From the NCBI RefSeq assembly GCF_050943825.1, contig NZ_JBMNPX010000010.1, forward strand, positions 1-64,000: 64,000 nucleotides of DNA, written 5' to 3'. Positions 33,660-43,591 of this stretch are shown piece by piece; position 1 is the stretch's first letter; each line of letters opens with the position of its first letter. Source of the DNA: Pseudoflavonifractor sp050943825. GTDB taxonomy: Bacteria > Bacillota > Clostridia > Oscillospirales > Oscillospiraceae. Below the pieces are notes generated by a model. It searched no databases. It saw only the letters and a list, made by a program, of their open reading frames with translations, and was not told where the DNA came from. The translations under genes were made by a program, and so were the position numbers.

Positions 33660-35687
33660 ATGAGACGAACACGGACAAGGCTTTGGGCCCTGCTGCTGAG
33701 CGTGAGCCTGCTGCTGAGCCTGCTGCCCGCCCAAGCGCTGGCGGCGGCGCTGCCGGAAGCCGGGCAGACAGTGTTCCTGCCGGTCATTGAGGAGGGGGAG
33801 GAGGCCCCTGCGCCCCAGGGCGCGGGCGGAATCTCCGCCTTTGGCCTGGTGGAAAATCAGGAAGGCTCCGAGTATGTCTATGCGGGCAGCGCGGTTATTT
33901 CCTACAACGGAAGAGCCTTCATCAAAACCCCTGACGGTGAATCCTATGTGACGGAGAAGCCGGAATCCAACGGCATTCTTCAGCTGCTGGATGAGGAGGG
34001 CACGGCCGTGGCCTCCAGCAGGGCGCTCTCCAGCTATTACTCCGATTATGAGACGAAGCATTATTACATTTCCGGAGCGCGTTTTGATAACGCTGCGGAG
34101 CTGCCGGCGGGAAGCTACACCCTCCAGCTGGTGGCCGGAAATGTGACCTACCCCTGCACCGGCACCATGGAGATTGTGGGCGACGGGGCGCTGCTGATTT
34201 CCGATGCATACCTCGACAAGCTGTATACCGGCGCCCAGGAGCTTGATCTCCGCCTGACGGTCTATGGATTCGAGCGGGAGGAGGAGCTGGAGGGCCTGAC
34301 CTTCTCCCTCATGGACGGAGACACCGTGGTGGCCCAGTCCACGGGCACATACCGGGATATCAGTGCCAATTACGAGAGCAGCCAATGGTATCTGTGTGCC
34401 CAGATGAAGGTGGCCGAGGGGCAGAGCATCCAGAGTGGCCCCAGATACAGCCTGGCCATCCGCTACACCGGCGATAAGGTGATGGTGGACGGCGTAGGAG
34501 CCGCATCCAGCAGCGCCTCCGCCCCCAGGGCCTCCGTTGAGGGCTTCCGGGTTCTGGACCCCCAGACGGCCCGTGTGGCGGTGGAGCTGTCCTGTCTGAC
34601 GGCGGGTACCGGCTATCGCGTCGCGGTCAGCAGCGACTCCCAGGGGACCAATCTGTACGCCGACCAGACCTTCACGGCGGAAAGCGACACCCAGACGGTG
34701 GAGCTGCAGCTGACAACCGGCGGCATGGTGGTGCCCATGACCGGCTACGAGAGCCTTTTGTGGGTAAAGGTCTATGCAGACGGGGATGAGTACGGCAGCA
34801 CACCGCAAAGCTTCACAAATCCCTACGCCAACCTCCGCCAGGAGACGGTCTATTTTTATCCCTACGCCATGAAACCCACCGCCAGGGACCTGGCGTTCCG
34901 GCTGGAGTACTACAACGGCTGCTCCTTCTACAAGGGGAGCGGGGACGTGCTGGAGCTGCGGGACAGCAACGGAACCGTACTGGGCCGCTGTGAGGCGCTG
35001 ACGCAGACCGTGTCAAATGGCGAACAGGGCGTCATCACCGGCACCCTGCATATCACCGGCAGCCTGGCCGTGCGGAGAACCTATTATCTCTATCTCAACG
35101 GCGTCCAGTTCAATACGGTCTACACGACGGATGAACTGTGGCTCATGAATACGATTCCTATGGTAGACTATGGTGCTCACACCATATGGACCAACCTGGG
35201 TGAGTTCCCCATTTACACGGAGGTCCTCAATTCCGGCGGTACCGGCCGGTTCGTCTTCAAAAACGGCGATACCGACGTGCTGACCAGCCCGATCATCACC
35301 GGCCAGCCCAGCGGAGTTCAGGACATGCTGGTCTATGCCCACACCTTTACCGCCGGGGACTTCGGGAAACTGACGCCCGGCACGGCCTATACCCTTGTGT
35401 TCCGGGACGGCAGCGGTACCGAGGCTCCTATCAACGACAAGGACTTCACCTATACGGCGGACAAGGTGCCCCTGGACCTGAGCAACAGCAGTCATGCATA
35501 TTTTGAATGGCATGCGCTGAAGCCGGGTAAGGATACCGTGGCGGGCCGGCTCTATGTAAACAGCAGATCCTTCAGGAACATCGAAAGAGCCGATCTGGAG
35601 GCGCTCAAGTCCATCACCCTCTCCAACGGCACGGACACCTTTGCCGTCGCAAGCTATACCGCAGAGTGGAACAGCGGAAGCTATTAG
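33660..35687 (+). CDS. Giant SLH adhesin, N-terminal portion up to an in-frame TAG (675 aa)
   Basis: Signal peptide MRRTRTRLWALLLSVSLLLSLLPAQALAA then ~640 residues of repetitive beta-rich, Ig-like modules (for example DLRLTVYGFEREEELEGLTF, TSPIITGQPSGVQDML). GAGAGGAG lies ahead of ATG 33660. The frame is stopped by TAG at 35685-35687 after WNSGSY. The identical frame continues without another stop to 42347 with the same style of sequence (YDLTLTLDKPVTAGTYTAYL). The product alone lacks an SLH anchor, so it would be released or lost. A CAG-to-TAG or TAT/TAC-type point change is the simple explanation. Confidence 0.8.
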   Translation: MRRTRTRLWALLLSVSLLLSLLPAQALAAALPEAGQTVFLPVIEEGEEAPAPQGAGGISAFGLVENQEGSEYVYAGSAVISYNGRAFIKTPDGESYVTEKPESNGILQLLDEEGTAVASSRALSSYYSDYETKHYYISGARFDNAAELPAGSYTLQLVAGNVTYPCTGTMEIVGDGALLISDAYLDKLYTGAQELDLRLTVYGFEREEELEGLTFSLMDGDTVVAQSTGTYRDISANYESSQWYLCAQMKVAEGQSIQSGPRYSLAIRYTGDKVMVDGVGAASSSASAPRASVEGFRVLDPQTARVAVELSCLTAGTGYRVAVSSDSQGTNLYADQTFTAESDTQTVELQLTTGGMVVPMTGYESLLWVKVYADGDEYGSTPQSFTNPYANLRQETVYFYPYAMKPTARDLAFRLEYYNGCSFYKGSGDVLELRDSNGTVLGRCEALTQTVSNGEQGVITGTLHITGSLAVRRTYYLYLNGVQFNTVYTTDELWLMNTIPMVDYGAHTIWTNLGEFPIYTEVLNSGGTGRFVFKNGDTDVLTSPIITGQPSGVQDMLVYAHTFTAGDFGKLTPGTAYTLVFRDGSGTEAPINDKDFTYTADKVPLDLSNSSHAYFEWHALKPGKDTVAGRLYVNSRSFRNIERADLEALKSITLSNGTDTFAVASYTAEWNSGSY

Positions 35688-35843
35688 TACGATCTGACCC
35701 TCACCCTGGACAAGCCGGTCACCGCCGGAACCTATACGGCGTATCTCGACGGCAGGCAGCTTGCGGGGGGCATTTCCGTCAAACCAAATGAGACGAGCAG
35801 TCCGCGCCTGTATGGATCGGACAGTGGGGCCAACGGGTATCTG

Positions 35844-38800
35844 ATGGGCTCCTGTCTGCCCGTGGACGCCGAGTACACCGGCAAGCTGTACAGCGGCTAC
35901 ACCTGCCTGACTCCGGAGGGCTTCCCCATGACGCTCCAGGGCGAGGCGGACGGCAGCACCCAGTACCTGTACTTCAACAAGGGCGTCTTTGCCGATCGTC
36001 CCGCGGGAAGCTATGAGCTGCGGGTCTATATGGACGGCAAGGTCCTGGGCAGGAGTACCGTCACCGTGCAGGCGGAGACCAGCCCCATCATTACCCTGAA
36101 CGATGAGGATGACGCCTGGGGGGATGACAGCGGCGATCCCGTCATGCACGCCGAGGAGGTGCGGATCGAGGGCGTCAACATGGGCGCGTACGGCTATCTG
36201 CGCTGGGCCGAGACCCGGGAGGCTCTGGCGGAAGAGCGCTTCCAACCCTATTTTGCAAACCGCTACTACGCACATACCTTTGAGGGTGAGGACGGCCCCC
36301 GCACGCTGTATGTGGAGCTTTCCAAGAGCGGAAAGAGCGGCGACAGCGAGAATCTGACCTACACCTTCAACCTGTGGCTGTGTATTGCCAGGGACTACGA
36401 TGTCCGGGTGCCCGAGCGCGTCCAGGGCGTTCAGTCCGCGGACAGCCAGTACACCATCACCGCCACCACCTCTCTGCCGGCTACCCGGCTGTGGGTGTCC
36501 TTCTACGACGCCGACGGCAGGCATGCCAGCCAGCAGATGGGCTATGTGGGTCCCACTGAGGACGGGCGGTACGAATTCAGCCTGACCTTCAACCCCAGGT
36601 CCGACTTCTGGGATTCCCAGTCCTATGGCGGCAGCTTTTACTATGAGAACACCCAGTCCATCCGGGTGTTTGCCGTCGACATGAGCAACGAATACCAAGA
36701 TAACGAAGCGTACCGGGGCGTGGTTATGGGCGAGCCGGTGGAGCGGATTCTGGTGTTCGGCAATCCGGACAATGTGATTCTGCCCCAGTTTGCCAATGGC
36801 GGCGTCCTGATCAACCAGACCAGCTATACGCTCTTTGGCTATGCCTCGCCCAACGGCAGCGTCACAATCACCGAGCAGGGCGAGACGCTGGCCACGGCGC
36901 AGACCAACGAGTACGGCTATTTCAGCGCAAGCCTGACCGGCCTTTCTGAAGGGTCCCACACCCTGACCGTGGCCGACGACAGCGGAGCCGTGGGCAGCAG
37001 GACGGTCTATCTGACGGTGGATACCACCCCGCCCACGGTCAGCGATGTGACCTTCACCTTCCTGGAGGACAATGCCGCCGTGCTCCACTGGACGTGCAGC
37101 GACAAGGATGTGGACTATTTCCAGATCTACAAGAATGACGTTCCTCTGGGCAGGGCAGAGGCCGGCTCCACCTCCTACAATGTGGCGGCGTCGGCGGACG
37201 ACGGCAACCGCTTTACCATTGAGGCGGTGGACCTGGCGGGCAACAAGTCCCAGAAGACCGTCTCCACTGCCGACCAGGAGCCGCCCACCGCGCCGGAGTC
37301 CCTGACGGTCACCGGCCGCACCACCACCACCGTGACCCTGAGCTGGACGGCAGGTACCGATAATATGGGTGTGGCGGGCTACAATGTCCTGATGAACGGC
37401 GAACTGGTGGAGCAGCTGACCGGCGACAATACCACTTATACGGTCACCGGTCTGCAGCATAAAACGAAATACACCTTTACCGTGCAGACCCGGGACAAGG
37501 CGGGCAACACCTCGGTCAACTCTCCCGCCGCAGAGACCAGCACCGCGGAGCTGAGCATTGCCGACGATCTCCAGAGCAGCTACACGGTCCGGGGAAGCGG
37601 CGCTGTGATGTCCATTCCTCTGACGGTGACCGCGGTCTCCGACGTGGAGGAATACACGCCCACCCTGCAGCAGGTGACCCTTCAGTATCAGACCGGCGGC
37701 GAGACCCCCGGTATCTGGCAGAACGGCGACCTGACGGTGGATTACAGCGGCGACCGGGCCACGGTCACATGGGCCGCGCCGGTGGACGCGGACCATCTCC
37801 CCATACAGTACAATGTCCGCATGAGTATCACCGACAGCGAGGGCGCCCATGCCATGGGCCAGACCAGAACGGTGAATCTCGTGGAGGGCCGCGTGACCTT
37901 TACGGTGGAGGACAGCAATACCATCGCCCCCATCTCCGGCGCCGCGGTGGCCCTCTATCAGGACGGCGCGCTGAAGGCATCGGCCACCACGGACCAGCGG
38001 GGCGTGGCCAAGCTGGATGTGCCCGACGGTACTTACAGCGTAATGGTTCTGGCCGACGGCTATCAGCCCCGCCGGATTCCCAATCTGGCCATCTCGGAGA
38101 ACAAAAAGACCTTCACCATCCCCATGAGCACCGAGGATATTCTCCAGGTGGAGACCACCGTCAAGGAGATGACCTATGACGACATGGTGGCGGCCGGCAT
38201 CGACCCCAACGCCCCCGGCAACAGCCATGTGTTTGAGAGCACGGTGATTCTGGACTTTGTGGAGGTGAAATACTACTACAACGACGACGGCCAGGTGGTC
38301 AAGGGCGACCCGGCTCCCTTTGAGGACGGCGTCCTCTATCCCGTGGCCAAGGATATCTTCCTGATTGTACCCTCCCGGGTCACCTGGCTCAAGGAGATGT
38401 TCGACGTCCAGCTGCTGGTGACCAACACCTCCGCCATGGAGACTGTGGAGAACTGCACCGCCCAGCTGAACCTGCCTGCCGGCCTGTCCCTGGCCGACAT
38501 GATGGAGGGACAGCAGTCCGCCACGGTGGAGCTGGGCGACATCGCCCCCTCCGGCGCGGCCGTCCACCACTGGTATGTGCGGGGCGATACCGAAGGCGAC
38601 TACACCCTGAGCGGAACCGTCACCGGCACCCGTACCTCCGAGGACGTTGAGGAGCCCATGGCGGTTGGCTTCACCACCAGAGACCCCATCAGCGTTCTGG
38701 CCGGCGACGCCATGAAGATGACCATCACGGCGGAAAGGACTGCCGTCACCGGTCAGCCCTACCGGATGCGCTATGAACTGCGCAATGTGTCCGGCAAGTC

Positions 38801-41800
38801 CCTCTACAACGTGAACTTTGAGGTGTTCGGCGGTACCTTCCGCCAGGCCTATACCATCGACGAGGTCCTGGCCTCCTACGACCTGAAGGGCCCCTTCCAG
38901 CCGGACGCCGGTACCGGTGCGCTGAAAAACGGCTTTACCCTCAGCGCCCAGGAGTTCAAACCCACCGAGGTTCTGGCCGGTACCTTTACCATCACCTTTG
39001 CCGAAGGACTGGACCTGTCCGACGGCATCGAGTACATGCTCAAGCGGGTGTTCCTGTTCACCGGCGCGGGCAGCACCACGGAGATTCCCGTGGAAATCAA
39101 ACTGGTGGACAGCCTGGATGACGCCCATACCCATGAGTACGACAAGGGCGTTGTGACCAAGGAGGCCACCTGTACGGAAAAGGGCGTCATGACCTACACC
39201 TGTACGGTGGAAGGCTGCAAGGACACCCTGACTGTTGAGATTCCCGCTCTGGGCCACGATATGGGGGAGTGGACCATCACCAAGGAGGCCGCCTGTACGG
39301 AGACCGGCACCGCCGAGAGCAAGTGCACCAGATGCGATTACACCGAATCCATGACCCTGAGCGTGCTGGGCCACAGCTTCTCCGAGGATTGGACAACGGA
39401 TGTGGAGCCCACCTGTACCGAGGCCGGTTCCAAGTCCCACCACTGCACCCGCTGTGACGCCAAGACCGACGTGACCGAAATCCCTGCCACCGGACACACC
39501 TCCACGGAGAGTGACTGCACCAAGGACGATATCTGCTCTGTCTGTCACCAGGTGATCCGCAAGGCCGGTCAGCACGTCTGGGGTGAGCCGGACGTCACCA
39601 AGGAGGCCACCTGTACCGAGGCAGGCTCCCAGACGCTCACCTGTACCAGCTGCGGCGCCCAGGAGATTCAGGAGATTCCCGCCCTGAACCACGACTATCA
39701 GGATACTGTCACCCAGCCCACCTGCACCGAGCAGGGCTATACCACCCATACCTGTTCCCGCTGTGATGACAGCTATGTGGACGCCTATGTAGACCTTCTG
39801 GGCCACGACTGGGGCGAGTGGGAGGTCACCAAGCCCGCCACCGAAACCGAGGACGGCTCCCAGACCCGCACCTGCAAGCGCTGCGGCGCCACCGAGACCG
39901 AGACCATCTCCAAGTGGCCCAAGCAGGAGCTTTGGATTCCTGCGTCCTCCGTCACAAGAACCTACGGTTCGGAGGATGTGTACAACGAGGCCAAGAACCT
40001 GTCTGAGAGCGGCGGCGCGCTGACCTATACCAGCGCCGATCCCGGCGTGGCGGTGGTGGATGCAGCCAGCGGCAGGGTCACCATCAAGGGCGCCGGTACC
40101 ACCACCATCACCGTCACGGCGGCCACTGTGCCCGGCAAATACGCCCAGACCTCCGTCAGCTACGAGCTGATCATCAACAAGGCACCGCTCACCATCCGTG
40201 CCGACGATGCCGCCGTGGTCTATGGCCAGGCCGCCCCTGCCTTTGGCTGGACAGCTGAAGGCTGGCAGTATGAGGAAGATGAGAGTGTCCTCACCGGCCA
40301 GGCCGTATATGACTGCGGCTATCAGGCCCTGGATGCTGTGGGCGCGTATCCCATCGCAGTTTCCGGCCTGACGTCCAAAAACTACGACATTACCTTTGAA
40401 AACGGCACGCTGACGGTCTCCAGGGCGGAAGACTACACCATCACCCTGGGCAATCTGGAGCAGCTGGCGGGCCATACCTCGGCTGTCACCGCTGCCGTTA
40501 CCCCCTATGACAACACGGCCGTGATTTCCGTGGAGTACCTGGTGGACGAGGTGTGGACCGATACCGTTCCCTCTGAGGCCGGCACCTACTCCGTCCGGGC
40601 GGCTCTGACCGCAAGCAGCAACCTGGCGGCAGATCCCGCGGACTACACCGAGGGCACACTGACGGTCAAGCAGGGCGTGACCGTGGACACCGGCGACGGA
40701 ACGGAAAACGTGGACGTGGCGGTGGATGTGGAGGACGGAACCGCTCATATCACCATTCCGGAAGACGATATTGCCAAGATTGCCGGGAATGCCAACGGAA
40801 CGGTGTCCATCGACCTGGGCGGCGCATCCGGTGTGGATGAGCTGGTGCTGCCCGGCAGCCTGGTCAGCGAGCTGAGCAAGAGCGAAAACGCCGACGGTCT
40901 GACCGTCTCCACCGAGGATGCCTCCATCACCATGAGCGATTCTGTTCTGGACACGGTGGCCGATGCGATCACCAGCGGAGAGGATACCATTTCCGTGGTC
41001 CTCAAGAGCGTGGACGAAGCGGACCTGACCGAGGCCCAGAAAGAGGCGCTGGAGAGCATCCCCAATGAGGCCAAGGTGGTGGACGTCTCCATCGTTGTCA
41101 CCCATCCCGACGGAAGCCGGGATGTGCTCCATGAGCTGGGCGGCGACGTGACCATCACCGTCCCCTATGACCAGGTGCCCGAGATTGTGAACGGCAAGTA
41201 TGTGGTGGCCTGCCACGTCTCCGACAACGGCGTCATCACCTATCTGTTCGCCACCTGCGATGAAGAAAACCGCACCATCACCTTCACCACCAACCACCTG
41301 TCCAACTATGCCGTCTTTGTCAGCGAGAAACCCGCTGTGATTGTCACGGACGGCAGTGGCTCCGGCCTGTATGAGGTGGGCGCCACCGTCACCATCACCG
41401 CCGGCAGCAAGAGCGGCTATACCTTCAGCGGCTGGACGGTCGTCTCCGGCGATGTGACCCTTGCCGATGCCAACGCGGCCGAGACCACCTTCACCATGCC
41501 CGCCGGTCAGGTGGAGGTGAAGGCCAATTACAGCGTAAACTCTTCCGGCGGCACTGTAACGCCCAGCTATTCCGTCTCCGTGGCAGATACCGAAAACGGA
41601 ACTGTCACCGCACAGCCCCAGAGAGCCGCCAAGGGTGCTGTCGTGACCCTGACCGTGAAGCCGGACCAGGGTTACAAGCTGGACACGCTGACCGTTACCG
41701 ACCAGAGCGGCAGAGAAATTCCTGTCGCGGAGCAGGACGGCAAGTACACCTTTACCATGCCCGCCTCCAAGGTTACGGTCAAGGCCACCTTCATCAAGAG

Positions 41801-42347
41801 CGAGCAGACCGGGGAGACGGTATTTACCGATGTCCCTGCCGGCGCTTACTATGCGGAGGCCGTGAAGTGGGCCGTCGCCCAGGGCGTCACCACCGGCACC
41901 GGCGCGGCCACATTCAGCCCCGATATGGCCTGCACCCGTGCTCAGGTGGTCACCTTCCTGTGGCGCGCTGCCGGCAGCCCCGTGGAGGACGATGGGGACA
42001 TGAGCTTCACCGATGTGCCCGCAGATGCTTACTATACCCAGGCTGTCCGCTGGGCGGTTGCCCAGGGCATCACCACCGGCACCGGCGCTGCCACGTTCAG
42101 CCCCGACGCGGTCTGCACCCGCGCACAGATCGCCGTGTTCCTGTACCGGGCAAACGGTTCGAAAGCGCCGGATACCAGGGACAACCCGTTCAGCGACGTG
42201 GCGGAGGGCAGCTACTACTATGACGCGGTGCTGTGGGCGGTGGAGAACGGCGTCACCACCGGCACCGGCGCGGCCGCGTTCAGCCCCGATGTGGTCTGCA
42301 CCCGCGCACAGATTGTCACCTTCCTGTTCCGGGCGATGAGCAAGTAA
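35844..42347 (+). CDS. Giant SLH adhesin, C-terminal portion (same frame as 33660-35687)
   Basis: Open frame actually resumes at 35688; 35844 is its first ATG and has no ribosome site, so this half is probably translated only by read-through or not at all. Domains in order: Ig-like modules; two fibronectin-III-like domains (~37030-37540); a carboxypeptidase-regulatory-like module (~37880-38100); a DUF11-like region; seven short CTEAGSxTxTCxRCG repeats (~39120-39930); a BIG2-like domain; an MBG domain (~40180-40440); InlB/Listeria-Bacteroides-type repeats (~41320-41790); and three SLH repeats (41815-42340). The undivided protein would have ~2,895 codons. Function: large cell-wall adhesin, inferred. 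Confidence 0.75.
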   Translation: MGSCLPVDAEYTGKLYSGYTCLTPEGFPMTLQGEADGSTQYLYFNKGVFADRPAGSYELRVYMDGKVLGRSTVTVQAETSPIITLNDEDDAWGDDSGDPVMHAEEVRIEGVNMGAYGYLRWAETREALAEERFQPYFANRYYAHTFEGEDGPRTLYVELSKSGKSGDSENLTYTFNLWLCIARDYDVRVPERVQGVQSADSQYTITATTSLPATRLWVSFYDADGRHASQQMGYVGPTEDGRYEFSLTFNPRSDFWDSQSYGGSFYYENTQSIRVFAVDMSNEYQDNEAYRGVVMGEPVERILVFGNPDNVILPQFANGGVLINQTSYTLFGYASPNGSVTITEQGETLATAQTNEYGYFSASLTGLSEGSHTLTVADDSGAVGSRTVYLTVDTTPPTVSDVTFTFLEDNAAVLHWTCSDKDVDYFQIYKNDVPLGRAEAGSTSYNVAASADDGNRFTIEAVDLAGNKSQKTVSTADQEPPTAPESLTVTGRTTTTVTLSWTAGTDNMGVAGYNVLMNGELVEQLTGDNTTYTVTGLQHKTKYTFTVQTRDKAGNTSVNSPAAETSTAELSIADDLQSSYTVRGSGAVMSIPLTVTAVSDVEEYTPTLQQVTLQYQTGGETPGIWQNGDLTVDYSGDRATVTWAAPVDADHLPIQYNVRMSITDSEGAHAMGQTRTVNLVEGRVTFTVEDSNTIAPISGAAVALYQDGALKASATTDQRGVAKLDVPDGTYSVMVLADGYQPRRIPNLAISENKKTFTIPMSTEDILQVETTVKEMTYDDMVAAGIDPNAPGNSHVFESTVILDFVEVKYYYNDDGQVVKGDPAPFEDGVLYPVAKDIFLIVPSRVTWLKEMFDVQLLVTNTSAMETVENCTAQLNLPAGLSLADMMEGQQSATVELGDIAPSGAAVHHWYVRGDTEGDYTLSGTVTGTRTSEDVEEPMAVGFTTRDPISVLAGDAMKMTITAERTAVTGQPYRMRYELRNVSGKSLYNVNFEVFGGTFRQAYTIDEVLASYDLKGPFQPDAGTGALKNGFTLSAQEFKPTEVLAGTFTITFAEGLDLSDGIEYMLKRVFLFTGAGSTTEIPVEIKLVDSLDDAHTHEYDKGVVTKEATCTEKGVMTYTCTVEGCKDTLTVEIPALGHDMGEWTITKEAACTETGTAESKCTRCDYTESMTLSVLGHSFSEDWTTDVEPTCTEAGSKSHHCTRCDAKTDVTEIPATGHTSTESDCTKDDICSVCHQVIRKAGQHVWGEPDVTKEATCTEAGSQTLTCTSCGAQEIQEIPALNHDYQDTVTQPTCTEQGYTTHTCSRCDDSYVDAYVDLLGHDWGEWEVTKPATETEDGSQTRTCKRCGATETETISKWPKQELWIPASSVTRTYGSEDVYNEAKNLSESGGALTYTSADPGVAVVDAASGRVTIKGAGTTTITVTAATVPGKYAQTSVSYELIINKAPLTIRADDAAVVYGQAAPAFGWTAEGWQYEEDESVLTGQAVYDCGYQALDAVGAYPIAVSGLTSKNYDITFENGTLTVSRAEDYTITLGNLEQLAGHTSAVTAAVTPYDNTAVISVEYLVDEVWTDTVPSEAGTYSVRAALTASSNLAADPADYTEGTLTVKQGVTVDTGDGTENVDVAVDVEDGTAHITIPEDDIAKIAGNANGTVSIDLGGASGVDELVLPGSLVSELSKSENADGLTVSTEDASITMSDSVLDTVADAITSGEDTISVVLKSVDEADLTEAQKEALESIPNEAKVVDVSIVVTHPDGSRDVLHELGGDVTITVPYDQVPEIVNGKYVVACHVSDNGVITYLFATCDEENRTITFTTNHLSNYAVFVSEKPAVIVTDGSGSGLYEVGATVTITAGSKSGYTFSGWTVVSGDVTLADANAAETTFTMPAGQVEVKANYSVNSSGGTVTPSYSVSVADTENGTVTAQPQRAAKGAVVTLTVKPDQGYKLDTLTVTDQSGREIPVAEQDGKYTFTMPASKVTVKATFIKSEQTGETVFTDVPAGAYYAEAVKWAVAQGVTTGTGAATFSPDMACTRAQVVTFLWRAAGSPVEDDGDMSFTDVPADAYYTQAVRWAVAQGITTGTGAATFSPDAVCTRAQIAVFLYRANGSKAPDTRDNPFSDVAEGSYYYDAVLWAVENGVTTGTGAAAFSPDVVCTRAQIVTFLFRAMSK

Positions 42348-42370
42348 GCGCAGATGTCCGGAAAATAGCA

Positions 42371-42416
42371 CAAACAGCAGGACGGCGGTTCATTCGAACC
42401 GCCGTCCTGCTGTTTG
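42371..42416. terminator. Bidirectional terminator after the giant SLH gene
   Basis: A 21-bp perfect stem, CAAACAGCAGGACGGCGGTT onward, with a 4-nt loop (42392-42395). It serves the giant gene and the convergent XRE gene. Confidence 0.9.
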
Positions 42417-42500
42417 TGGGGAAAACCAATAGAATGGAGCGCCGGCATCCGTGCCGAAGGCGCGCGAATCAGGCGGAAAACGCCCCGGAAGGAGGGAGGC

Positions 42501-43394
42501 TTACCCGCCGGTCAGCTCCAGCACGGCCCGGATGCTGCCGTCCACACAGTTGTACCAGAAATAGCCGTCGTGCCGCTGGCCGTCCTGGCCGGTGAAGGTG
42601 TAGTAAATCAGCATGGACTGGCTGTCCAGCCCCCACTGGAGAAACTGAAAGTCAATGTCCGGCTGTCCATCCGTCTCCGTCCAGCCGTACTGGTTCAGGT
42701 CGCTGTTCTGCGCCATGGCCGAGGCCAGTTGGACGGGCAGGTTGTGCTCCGAGCTGTACTCCAGCAAGGCCAGGGCCAGATAGGTCCTGCCGCCGTAGTC
42801 CAGGGCCAGGACGTATTTGGAGCTGTCCGGCGCCCACCAGAGCCCCTGGAAGGCGTGGTCGCCGTAGGTGATGAACAGTTTTACGCCGTTGTCGTGCCGG
42901 ACGATGAGGGACGTGGCGTCCGCCAGCCCAAAGCCGCCGGAGACCAGGTCCTTGCTGTACACTGTGACCTCCTCGCTCCCGTCGGGGGAGGTGCTTCTGG
43001 CCACCACAAAGAGCGCGCCGCTCCGCCACAGGGCAGTCCCGCCCAGCACCAGCACCAGGACCACAGCCGCCGTGGCCAGCAGCCACCAGCGCCGGGTGAG
43101 CCTGACCCGGCGGCGCACCTGCTGGATGGAGTAGTGGAGCACGTCCCTGGTGCGGGCCTCCTCCTGACTGTCCGCCGCCCTGGCTGTCCGCTCCCCGGCC
43201 ATCAGGTCCAGGACGGAGCAGCCCAGCGCCTCCGCCAGGGGCTCCAGCAGGGAGATCTCCGGCGCGCACAGACCCCGCTCCCACTTGGACACGGCCCGGT
43301 CCGTGATATGGAGCCTGTCCGCCAGCTCCTTCTGGGTCATGCCCCTCTCCTTGCGCAGGTCCCTGATAAATTGTCCGGTTTTCATGTTGTCCAT
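42501..43394 (-). CDS. Membrane-anchored XRE-family regulator (297 aa)
   Basis: N-terminal Cro/C1 helix-turn-helix (residues ~5-60: IRDLRKERGMTQKELADRLHITDRAVSKWERG). A basic juxtamembrane stretch (RRRVRLTRRWW) and one membrane segment (LLATAAVVLVLVLGGTALW, ~103-122) lead to a ~170-residue outer domain (GLWWAPDSSKYVLALDYGG...). The layout suggests a one-component sensor with cytoplasmic DNA binding and an extracytoplasmic domain. AGGAGG is 7 nt before ATG 43394. Target genes unknown; the neighbouring DUF4317 gene starts 197 bp away on the other strand and is a candidate. Confidence 0.82.
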   Translation of the reverse strand: MDNMKTGQFIRDLRKERGMTQKELADRLHITDRAVSKWERGLCAPEISLLEPLAEALGCSVLDLMAGERTARAADSQEEARTRDVLHYSIQQVRRRVRLTRRWWLLATAAVVLVLVLGGTALWRSGALFVVARSTSPDGSEEVTVYSKDLVSGGFGLADATSLIVRHDNGVKLFITYGDHAFQGLWWAPDSSKYVLALDYGGRTYLALALLEYSSEHNLPVQLASAMAQNSDLNQYGWTETDGQPDIDFQFLQWGLDSQSMLIYYTFTGQDGQRHDGYFWYNCVDGSIRAVLELTGG

Positions 43395-43591
43395 GGCTGT
43401 ACCTCCTGTGTGCCGGTACCTATATTATAAGGGATGGGCGGGAGAAAAGCACCAAACCAGCGGTTGAGTTTGACGGCCCGGCGACAAAATCCACGTTGCG
43501 CCCGGCGGGAAATTCGTTTACAATAATGTCTGCAATGTCTGCCGCGTCCGGTGAGACCGCGGCCTGAAATCCAGACTGGAAGTGGAAAAGC

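Noticed and set aside
35685..35687. Pyrrolysine or programmed read-through at the in-frame TAG
   Set aside because: No pyl genes or downstream structural element is visible in the window, and a single point mutation explains it. Left only as a remote option.
35013..42371. A 2,452-codon open frame on the minus strand
   Set aside because: It is fully antisense to the giant SLH gene. It arises from GC-rich codon use, has no signal peptide or known domain, and its low-complexity G/H/V-rich sequence is typical of shadow frames.
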